Of a stretch of 5,859 bases of DNA, positions 1 through 4,850 are shown piece by piece. This DNA is from Verrucomicrobiota bacterium (GTDB lineage: Bacteria; Verrucomicrobiota; Verrucomicrobiia; Opitutales; Opitutaceae), in assembly GCA_023430565.1 (NCBI GenBank), contig JAEZAD010000242.1, forward strand, positions 1 through 5,859, in the 5' to 3' direction. The notes under the pieces were generated by a model. The model was given only the letters and a program-made list of their open reading frames with translations, ran no database searches and was not told where the DNA came from. Within the stretch, counting starts at the first letter, position 1; each line of letters begins with the position of its first letter. Both the position numbers and the translations under genes were made by a program.

Positions 1-704
1 TCGAGGAGCGCGCGGGTGCGGCGTTTGTCGCCGATGAAGTTGTCGTCGACGACGAACACGGCGTCGCGCCAGCCGAGGAGGCGCAGGGCCTCGAGTTCTT
101 CGATGAAGCGTTCGGGGCTTTTGGTCCGTGGAACGCGGCCGTTCATGACGACGATGTCGCAGAATTCGCAGTCGAACGGGCAGCCGCGGGAAAACTGCGC
201 GGCCATGGTGACGTAGTTGCGGAGGCGGATGAGGTCCCAGCGCGGAACGGGGGTGTGATCGAGCGTGGGAAAGACGGGCGCCTGGTAGAGGGCGCGAACG
301 TTTCCGGCGCGCATGTCGGCGACGAGTTGGGCGATGACATCCTCGGCTTCGCCGAGGACGAAGTGCGAAATCGACGGAAACGCCTCGTGGCCGGTGGTGA
401 ACAACGGACCTCCGGCGATGACGGGTTTGCCGAGGGCGCCGCAGCGGGCGACGAGGGTGTGGACGGAGTCGCGGTGCACGAGCATGGCGCCGATGAAGAC
501 GTAGTCGGCGCGGCGGATATCGTCGTCGTGCAGACGCTCGACGTTGAGATCCACGAGCCGCAGATGCCAGTCGCGCGGGAGCATGGCGGCGACGGTGAGC
601 AGGCCGAGCGGCGGGAAGGCGGCTTTTTTAGCGACGAAGCGGAGGACGTGTTTGAAACTCCAGAACGTATCCGGAGTTTGAGGACTGACGAGCAGGACGT
701 TCAT
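1..704 (-). CDS. B12-binding-domain radical SAM protein (partial, C-terminus outside window)
   Basis: The first 234 residues are visible; the gene runs off the window start. The N-terminus (MNVLLVSPQTPDTFWSF, then KKAAFPPLGLLTVAAMLP at about 26-43) and the LVDLNV and AGGPLFTTGHEAFP segments form a cobalamin-binding-type Rossmann domain, roughly residues 1-140. The radical SAM core follows, with the iron-sulfur cluster motif SRGCPFDCEFC (Cys175, Cys179, Cys182; CX3CX2C) and VVDDNFIGDKRR at about 218-229. This order and wording match the widespread B12-binding radical SAM proteins that carry a C-terminal DUF4070 domain, a group related to the hopanoid methylase HpnP; the DUF4070 part would lie outside the window. 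Such enzymes cleave S-adenosylmethionine reductively and often methylate or rearrange unreactive carbons, but the substrate cannot be told here. The ATG start fits the family N-terminus. No clear ribosome binding site precedes it. A 235-bp gap containing an inverted repeat separates it from the upstream GNAT gene, so it probably has its own promoter. Confidence 0.9.
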   Translation of the reverse strand, partial: MNVLLVSPQTPDTFWSFKHVLRFVAKKAAFPPLGLLTVAAMLPRDWHLRLVDLNVERLHDDDIRRADYVFIGAMLVHRDSVHTLVARCGALGKPVIAGGPLFTTGHEAFPSISHFVLGEAEDVIAQLVADMRAGNVRALYQAPVFPTLDHTPVPRWDLIRLRNYVTMAAQFSRGCPFDCEFCDIVVMNGRVPRTKSPERFIEELEALRLLGWRDAVFVVDDNFIGDKRRTRALL

Positions 705-825
705 CGTGGGGCGCGGCGGGGGTGGCGCAGCGTAAACGTCCGCCGAGGTGCGCCGCGGTGCGAATGGAAATGCGGCGCAGATTTTGCTGCGGGAGGGTGG
801 AGCGCGGTGAGGAGCGAACGCGTGT

Positions 826-924
826 GTCGTGCTCGTGATCCTAATCGTGCTCGTAATCGAATCGTAATCGAAAGGTCCGGTGGATGAGGAGGAGCACGAG
901 CACGATTATGAGCAGGAGCACGAG
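826..924. repeat. Family A repeats in inverted orientation (degenerate GAGCAC hexamer)
   Basis: Arms 826-858 and 892-924 are inverted copies matching at 27 of 33 positions, separated by 33 bases. The right arm reads as hexamers GAGCAC, GAGCAC, GATTAT, GAGCAG, GAGCAC. The left arm is followed by further TCGTAATCGA units up to about 871. The element starts 15 bases beyond the GNAT stop codon and could fold into a long hairpin in RNA from either strand. No T-tract follows on the minus-strand transcript, so a classical intrinsic terminator is not supported. The right arm is nearly identical (31 of 33) to 2203-2235, which shows a dispersed family and not a chance hairpin. Confidence 0.85.
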
Positions 925-939
925 GCGTCCGAGGCGGGC

Positions 940-1428
940 TCAGACGTGTTTGCCGACGATGACGAGGTCGCGGTCGATGCCGTCGAGGCGGGCGACCCGG
1001 GGAAGGTGGGCCCAGCGTTCGAAACCGAATTTCTCGAAGAGGCGGAGGCTGGGGGCGTTGTGGGCGAAGATGTAGCCGAGCAGCGTGCGGAGGCCGAGGG
1101 AGGGGGCTTTTTCGATGGCTTGCGCGAGGAGGAAGCGACCGAGGCCAGCGTGGCGGCGATGTTCGGCGACGTAGATCGCGATCATGGCGGTGGCGTTGTA
1201 GGCGGCGCGGGCGTTGAAGGTGTCGAAGCTGAGCCAGGCGACGATTTCGTCGGCGTCTTCGAGCACCCAGATGGGGAGGCGGGCGGGGTCGTGAGCGTCG
1301 AGCCAGGGGAGGCGGCTTTCGACCGTGACCGGGTTGAGCTCGGCCGTGACCATGCGGCCGGGAATGATGGAATTGTAGATCGCGACGATGGCGGGAAGAT
1401 CGTCGCGCTGCGCGAGGCGGAGGTGCAT
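940..1428 (-). CDS. GNAT family N-acetyltransferase, phosphinothricin acetyltransferase-like
   Basis: The product is a 162-residue single-domain GNAT enzyme that would move an acetyl group from acetyl-CoA to an amine. The start MHLRLAQRDDLPAIVAIYN is typical of the phosphinothricin acetyltransferase-like branch (COG1247 type). The acetyl-CoA pyrophosphate-binding motif appears at residues 92-97 (RHAGLG, fitting R/QxxGxG/A) after the beta strand MIAIYVAEH. The late motif HNAPSLRLFEKFGF lies at 123-136, and RVARLDGIDRDLVIVGK closes the fold. Length is normal for the family. The true substrate is unknown: members so annotated often act on methionine sulfone, methionine sulfoximine or other small amines. 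A GTG at 1458 would add ten residues and overlap the upstream gene by 11 bases. I prefer ATG 1428 because the GNAT fold begins there, although neither start has a well-placed ribosome binding site. Only 19 bases separate it from the stop of the upstream exported protein, so cotranscription is likely. Confidence 0.88.
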   Translation of the reverse strand: MHLRLAQRDDLPAIVAIYNSIIPGRMVTAELNPVTVESRLPWLDAHDPARLPIWVLEDADEIVAWLSFDTFNARAAYNATAMIAIYVAEHRRHAGLGRFLLAQAIEKAPSLGLRTLLGYIFAHNAPSLRLFEKFGFERWAHLPRVARLDGIDRDLVIVGKHV

Positions 1429-1447
1429 GCCGGCGCGGCGCGGGGCG

Positions 1448-2119
1448 CTAGGGCGCACTCTCCGTAGGAGTTGGAGTGGGGAAAGTCATCTTCTCGAAGA
1501 GCGCGACGAGGCGCTCGCGGAGAATGGCATCTTCTTCCTCGGGGGTCTTGCTGTAGGTGCTGCGTTCGAGGACGCGTTCCGCGAGTTCGACGCTGAGGAC
1601 GTAGACCCAATTGTTGCGGACGAAGAGCATGTTGCCGCGCTTGGCGTCGGGGAGGGGGGTGCCGGGTCCGAGGAAGGCGAGCTTGTGGTTAAACATGGAG
1701 CCCTCGGGGAGGACGATGTAGGCGAAGAGCGTGCCCTCGGCGATGCCGGCGGCGAAACGGACATTTTCGACGCGGGCGCCGGGGTAAGACGCCTGGAAGT
1801 CGGGCATGATGAAGTTGGCGAAGAACCACGCGAGGTAGTCCTTGGCGCCGCGGGTCGAGTGCTCCCAGCGCTGGGTGGCGTCCATGGGAATCGCGGCGAT
1901 CGTGCAGAGGACGTTGAAGTCGTCCTGGAAAGTGACGGCGGTCGGCGTGTCTTGAATGCGTCCGCCGAGTTCGGGCAGGACGGGGATGCGGATGCGAAAG
2001 GCGCCGCTGGGGGAGATGTAGGTGGGTCCCTCGACACGGCCGGCGATGCCGTCGCTGGATTGGGCGACGAGCGGTGGGGCGACGAGGAGGGCGAGAAACA
2101 CGAGCAGGAGGCGGTTCAT
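1448..2119 (-). CDS. Exported protein of unknown function
   Basis: The product has 223 residues and I do not recognise a named family. The N-terminus has the form of a Sec signal peptide: MNR, a hydrophobic stretch LLLVFLALLVAPPLV, then a likely signal peptidase I cut after LVA, before Gln20. There is no lipobox cysteine. The mature part opens with YISPSGAFRIRIPVLPELGG, a pattern seen where a short beta-rich domain presents a protein to the periplasm or surface. A moderately conserved-looking core, about residues 60-180, includes AIPMDATQRWEH, DYLAWFFANFIMPDF and MLFVRNNWVYVLSVEL. A charged helix (EEEDAILRERLVALFEKM) precedes the Pro/Thr-rich tail TFPTPTPTESAP. No transmembrane segment beyond the signal is evident. 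The frame stays open upstream to 2278, but that extension runs through intergenic repeats and lacks coding character. ATG 2119 places the signal peptide at the true N-terminus. It probably heads a two-gene unit with the GNAT gene. It may be a lineage-restricted periplasmic protein. Confidence 0.85.
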   Translation of the reverse strand: MNRLLLVFLALLVAPPLVAQSSDGIAGRVEGPTYISPSGAFRIRIPVLPELGGRIQDTPTAVTFQDDFNVLCTIAAIPMDATQRWEHSTRGAKDYLAWFFANFIMPDFQASYPGARVENVRFAAGIAEGTLFAYIVLPEGSMFNHKLAFLGPGTPLPDAKRGNMLFVRNNWVYVLSVELAERVLERSTYSKTPEEEDAILRERLVALFEKMTFPTPTPTESAP

Positions 2120-2202
2120 CGTTGCGAGAATCACTAGATGCTGGCGGCGGGCTTTCAAGTGCGGGGAGGCGGAAGAGTGAGGGAGAGAGGGGGCGGAAAA
2201 TC

Positions 2203-2293
2203 GAGCACGAGCACGATTACGAGCAGGAGCACGAAGGAGGTTGGGTGGCGGGGTGAGATCGAGCACGAGCATGATCACGAATCACGAGCAAGA
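2203..2293 (+). repeat. Family A repeats, two direct copies, the second inside the rsmA 3' end
   Basis: Copy 1 (2203-2235) reads GAGCAC, GAGCAC, GATTAC, GAGCAG, GAGCAC and matches 892-924 at 31 of 33 positions. Copy 2 (2261-2293) starts GAGCAC, GAGCAT, GATCAC and then drifts, with one hexamer reduced by a base. Copy 2 overlaps the last codons of rsmA and contains its stop codon (2275-2277). The copies fill most of the gap between rsmA and the exported-protein gene. Their hexamer period explains why translations in this region show recurring EHEHDYEQEHE-like peptides, which are not evidence of a gene. Confidence 0.85.
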
Positions 2294-3135
2294 TGATGAG
2301 GGGGGCGCGCGGGCGCGGGGAGGGATTGCCAGAGGGGGACTGGGATGGCTTCGGGGCGGGTTTGGGGCGGGAGGCCGGCGGCGGCGAGATGGGCGAGCCA
2401 GGCGACGCCGTCGTCGGGGAGCGCGTGGCGGAGGAGGCCGGCGATTTGTTTGCGGCGTTGTTGGAAGACGGCGCGGATGAGCGTCTTCGTTTCCGTGGGA
2501 AAAATGAACGGGGCGTCCCGGCGGACGAGATGGAGGAGATAGGAATCGATGTCGGGACGCGGGAAGAAGCAGGACGGCTCGACTTTGTGGCCAGGGGCGA
2601 CGGCGTAGGCGGATTGGAGGAAAATGGAGATGGCGCCGAAGGATTTGGTGCCGGGCTGAGCGACGTAGCGTTGCGCGGCCTCCTGTTGGAGCATGAGGAC
2701 CATGCGTTCGGGGAGCGGCCCGGAGAGGACGGCGTCGAGCCAGGGGGTGGCGATGGCGTAGGGGAGGTTCGCGACGATTTTGAAAGCGGCAGAGAGAGAT
2801 GATGGAAGATTCGCGAGCGGGTGATCGAGGGCGTCGCCTTCGGTGAGGTGAAAGGTGGACGGAAAGCGCGGGGCGAGGTGCGTGGTGAGATGCTCGTGGA
2901 GCGTGCGGTCTTTTTCGACGGCCCAGACCTCGGCGCCGGCTTCGAGGAGCGCGGACGTAAGCGTGCCGAGGCCGGGGCCGATTTCGACGACGCGATCGCC
3001 GGAGCGGATTTGGGCGAGGTCGAGGGATTTGCGGACGATGTTGCCGTCGACGAGGAAGTTTTGGCCGAGGAAGCGTTTGGGCTGGTGGCCGAGTTGCGCG
3101 AGGAGTTCGCGGGTGGCGGAGGGAGTCAGCGGCAT
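2275..3135 (-). CDS. rsmA: 16S rRNA (adenine(1518)-N6/adenine(1519)-N6)-dimethyltransferase RsmA (KsgA)
   Basis: RsmA dimethylates two adjacent adenines in the helix 45 loop of 16S rRNA, using S-adenosylmethionine, late in 30S subunit assembly. The 286-residue product has all the family landmarks in order: KRFLGQNFLVD at 20-30, SAM-binding motif I VEIGPGLGTLT at 50-60, the acidic ribose-binding motif VEKD at 73-76, EGDAL at 99-103, the catalytic NLPY motif at 123-126, CFFPRPDIDS at 189-198 and the basic helix AVFQQRRKQIAGLL. Length is slightly above the usual 260-280 because of a Pro/Ala-rich tail (PAPARPPHHLARDS). The last five residues and the stop codon lie within a family A repeat. ATG 3135 gives the usual short leader before the FLGQNF motif. 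The upstream neighbour trpC ends 68 bases away on the same strand, with a family B inverted repeat between them; cotranscription is possible but not required. Confidence 0.97.
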   Translation of the reverse strand: MPLTPSATRELLAQLGHQPKRFLGQNFLVDGNIVRKSLDLAQIRSGDRVVEIGPGLGTLTSALLEAGAEVWAVEKDRTLHEHLTTHLAPRFPSTFHLTEGDALDHPLANLPSSLSAAFKIVANLPYAIATPWLDAVLSGPLPERMVLMLQQEAAQRYVAQPGTKSFGAISIFLQSAYAVAPGHKVEPSCFFPRPDIDSYLLHLVRRDAPFIFPTETKTLIRAVFQQRRKQIAGLLRHALPDDGVAWLAHLAAAGLPPQTRPEAIPVPLWQSLPAPARPPHHLARDS

Positions 3136-3155
3136 GGGTTCAGGCCTGTTGAAGC

Positions 3156-3225
3156 AACCGCGAATGGACGCTAATGAACGCGAATGGCGGACGTTATTTG
3201 CGTCTATTGGCGTGAATTCGCGGTT
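3156..3225. repeat. Family B inverted repeat between trpC and rsmA
   Basis: The left arm 3156-3184 begins AACCGCGAATGGACGC. The right arm 3197-3225 is its inverted copy, matching at 23 of 29 positions, with a 12-base loop. The left arm matches the separate copy at 4771-4803 at 28 of its first 30 positions. The right arm encodes the last six residues (TANSRQ) and TAG stop of trpC. The left arm begins 20 bases upstream of the rsmA start codon, so a read-through transcript from trpC would carry the hairpin in the rsmA leader. No T-tract supports calling it an intrinsic terminator. Confidence 0.85.
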
Positions 3226-4019
3226 CTGAACTCGGCGATGAGGGCGGCGGGGTCGGGGGACTTCATCAAGGCTTCGCCGACGAGGATGGCGTGGGCGCCG
3301 CAGGCGCGGGCGCGGGCGGCGTCGGCGGGCGTGAAGATGCCGCTTTCGCTGACGGCGATGACGTCGCGGGGAAATTGCGGGATGAGGCGCTCGCTGAGGG
3401 CGAGGTCGGTTTTGAAGATGGCGAGATCGCGGTTGTTAACGCCGATGATGGAGGCGCCGTGGGCGACGGCGCGTTCGAGTTCGGCTTCGTTGTGGATCTC
3501 GAAAAGAGCGTCGAGGCCAGCGGCGTCGGCGGCGGAATGGAGGACGCGGATTTCGTTATCGGTGAGGGCGCGGACGATGATGAGGATCGCGCTGGCGCCG
3601 GCTTCGCGGGCCTGGAGCACCTGGATCGGGTGAACCATGAAATCCTTGCGGAGGCAGGGGCGCGCGGGAGGCGTGTTGCGGAAGTGGGCGGTGACGCCGC
3701 GGAGGTCGTCGAGCGTGCCGCCGAAGTATTTTTCGTCGGTGAGGACGGAGAGGGCGTCGGCGCCGGCGGCTTGGTAGCGCTGGGCTTGCTCGAGGGAGGA
3801 GGCGCCGGCTTTGATGTCGCCGGCGGACGGCGAGCGGCGCTTGATTTCGGCGATGACGGCGAGGGTGCGGTCGGGGCGGCGAAGGGCGTCGAGGAAGGAC
3901 GGCGGCCGCGGCAGGGAGGCGTTGAGGCGGGCGAGCTCGGGTTCGAGAACGGGGCGGATGAGCGGCGCAATTTCGCGGCGCTTGTGCTCCATGATCTCGG
4001 TGAGTTTGTCGGCGGACAT
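3204..4019 (-). CDS. trpC: Indole-3-glycerol-phosphate synthase TrpC
   Basis: TrpC is a cytosolic (beta/alpha)8-barrel that closes 1-(2-carboxyphenylamino)-1-deoxyribulose 5-phosphate to indole-3-glycerol phosphate, losing CO2 and water, in tryptophan synthesis. The 271-residue product is monofunctional, with no PRAI (TrpF) domain fused. Motifs in order: AVIAEIKRRSPSAG at 54-67 with the conserved Glu58 and Lys60, SVLTDEKYFGG at 91-101, CLRKDFMVHPIQV at 122-134 with catalytic Lys125, LFEIHNEAEL at 172-181 with Glu174, IIGVNNRDL at 191-199, and the phosphate-binding VSESGI and HAILVGEALM segments at 223-228 and 243-252. The open frame extends upstream to 4196, but MSADKLTEIMEHKRREI is the usual family beginning. 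The gene stands alone with no other trp gene in view. A long inverted repeat begins five bases upstream of the start codon, and no Shine-Dalgarno sequence is visible. The last six codons and the stop come from a family B repeat. Confidence 0.97.
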   Translation of the reverse strand: MSADKLTEIMEHKRREIAPLIRPVLEPELARLNASLPRPPSFLDALRRPDRTLAVIAEIKRRSPSAGDIKAGASSLEQAQRYQAAGADALSVLTDEKYFGGTLDDLRGVTAHFRNTPPARPCLRKDFMVHPIQVLQAREAGASAILIIVRALTDNEIRVLHSAADAAGLDALFEIHNEAELERAVAHGASIIGVNNRDLAIFKTDLALSERLIPQFPRDVIAVSESGIFTPADAARARACGAHAILVGEALMKSPDPAALIAEFRTANSRQ

Positions 4020-4023
4020 GGAG

Positions 4024-4096
4024 GCCCACGGAACACACGGAACACACTGAAGACAAAGCCGAAAAAATTTCCGTGTATTCCGCGTGTTCCGTGGGC
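4024..4096. repeat. Family C long inverted repeat in the trpC-mazG divergent region
   Basis: The left arm 4024-4051 (GCCCACGGAACACACGGAAC...) and right arm 4069-4096 are inverted copies matching at 25 of 28 positions. The 17-base loop is A-rich and reads GACAAAGCCGAAAAAAT. Each arm is itself an iteration of CACGGAA/CACACGGAA units. The element nearly fills the 89-base gap between two divergent start codons, lying 5 bases from the trpC ATG and 12 bases from the mazG ATG. Any promoters for the two genes must overlap or lie very near it, or within the opposite gene. It could shape both transcript leaders. I recall similar TTCCGTGTGTTCCGTGG repeats as common in Verrucomicrobia and Planctomycetes-like genomes, unchecked. 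Confidence 0.9.
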
Positions 4097-4108
4097 AGGT
4101 TCCGGGCA

Positions 4109-4771
4109 ATGAGTGCGATCGAGGATTTGTTGGGGACGATGGCGCGGTTGCGCGGGCCGGGGGGGTGTCCGTGGGATCAGGAGCAGACGCATGCAACGCT
4201 GGTGCGCTGCCTGATCGACGAGGTGAGCGAGCTGATCGACACGATCGATCGCGGGGATTATCCGCACATGCGGGAGGAGTTGGGCGACGTGTTGATCCAG
4301 GTGGTGTTTCACGCGCAGATCGCGTCGGAGCGGGGCGAGTTTTCGTTCGAGGACGTGGCGCGGGAGATCGACGACAAACTGGTGCGAAGGCACCCGCATG
4401 TGTTTGGGAGTGGGAAACTGGATACGTCGGAGCAGGTGATTGCGGAGTGGGAGAAGATCAAAGCGACGGAGAAGAAGAACGGGCCGGTGGCGACGGGCGT
4501 GTTCAAGGAGCTGCCGCCGCGGCTGCCGGCGTTGATGTTTGCGGAGGCGGTGTGGAAGCAAATTGAGAAGAAGGCGCTGCCGGCAGACGGCGTGGTGGAT
4601 CGGGCGCAGGTCGAGGCGATGGGGAAGCAACTGGATGAGGCGACGCTGGGGCGGATGTTGTTCGAGTTGACGGCGGCGGCGCGGGCGAAGGGATTGGATC
4701 CGGAGGGTGCGTTGCGGGTGCACGCGACGAAGGTGATGCGAGAGGTGGAGGCGAGGGTGGAGAAACTGTGA
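4109..4771 (+). CDS. mazG: MazG-type nucleoside triphosphate pyrophosphohydrolase with degenerate C-terminal domain
   Basis: MazG proteins hydrolyse (d)NTPs to NMP and pyrophosphate, clearing damaged nucleotides; in E. coli MazG also lowers ppGpp. The 220-residue product has a clear N-terminal MazG domain: LLGTMARLRGPGGCPWDQEQTH at about 7-28, the first acidic helix with Glu38 and Glu41, EELGDVLIQVVFHAQIA at 56-72 with Glu57 and Asp60, and DDKLVRRHPHVFG at 88-100, followed by EWEKIKATEKK. The C-terminal half starts normally (LPPRLPALMFAEAVWKQIEKKA) but is shorter than in the roughly 260-residue E. coli protein. Its counterpart of the EELGDLLF motif reads ATLGRMLF at 178-185, with every acidic residue replaced. 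ATG 4109 is chosen because MSAIEDLLGTM matches the family start; a GTG at 4073 lies inside a repeat. A weak AGG precedes the start by 9 bases. The gene is divergent from trpC and 79 bases upstream of xerC. Confidence 0.95.
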   Translation: MSAIEDLLGTMARLRGPGGCPWDQEQTHATLVRCLIDEVSELIDTIDRGDYPHMREELGDVLIQVVFHAQIASERGEFSFEDVAREIDDKLVRRHPHVFGSGKLDTSEQVIAEWEKIKATEKKNGPVATGVFKELPPRLPALMFAEAVWKQIEKKALPADGVVDRAQVEAMGKQLDEATLGRMLFELTAAARAKGLDPEGALRVHATKVMREVEARVEKL

Positions 4772-4803
4772 ACCGCGAATGGACACGAATGAACGCGAAT
4801 TCG
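4771..4803 (+). repeat. Family B repeat, solitary copy between mazG and xerC
   Basis: The copy begins AACCGCGAATGGACACGAAT and matches the left arm at 3156 at 28 of 30 positions. Its first base is the last base of the mazG TGA stop (4769-4771). No inverted partner follows nearby. An ATG inside it (4779) opens a frame joined to xerC and would encode the false leader MDTNEREF, so an automatic caller would probably extend xerC 24 residues too far upstream. Confidence 0.85.
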
Positions 4804-4840
4804 GAGGAGAGGGCGGGCGGGTCGGAGACGATGGCTTACC

Positions 4841-4845
4841 GGAGG
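4841..4845 (+). promoter_or_regulatory. Ribosome binding site of xerC
   Basis: GGAGG lies five bases before ATG 4851. It is the best Shine-Dalgarno sequence in the window and decides the xerC start in favour of 4851 over ATG 4779 within the repeat. The other genes here lack a comparable site. Confidence 0.75.
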
Positions 4846-4850
4846 CGGTG

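Noticed and set aside
255..887. A 210-codon plus-strand open frame opposite the radical SAM gene
   Set aside because: It is antisense to a protein with intact B12 and radical SAM motifs and runs on into repeat DNA.
1388..2137. A 249-codon plus-strand open frame opposite the exported-protein gene
   Set aside because: Same acidic Gly/Ala/Glu shadow composition. The minus-strand frame has a signal peptide and varied composition.
2130..2158. A TTGAAA (minus strand, 2153-2158) with a weak -10 candidate ahead of the exported-protein gene
   Set aside because: The -10 match is poor and would leave a leader of only a few bases, so I do not call a promoter.
2074..2256. Small plus-strand frame with an EHEHDYEQEHE peptide, also found at about 892-924 in another frame
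   Set aside because: The shared peptide is just the translation of the hexamer repeat. There is no start signal or independent coding evidence.
2203..2293. Possible CRISPR-like array
   Set aside because: There are only two unequal copies about 25 bases apart, with internal six-base periodicity and no cas genes.
3291..4112. A 273-codon plus-strand open frame opposite trpC
   Set aside because: It is rich in Gly, Ala, Glu and Val as expected from reading the complement of a C-ending gene, and no domain is visible. TrpC on the other strand is unambiguous.
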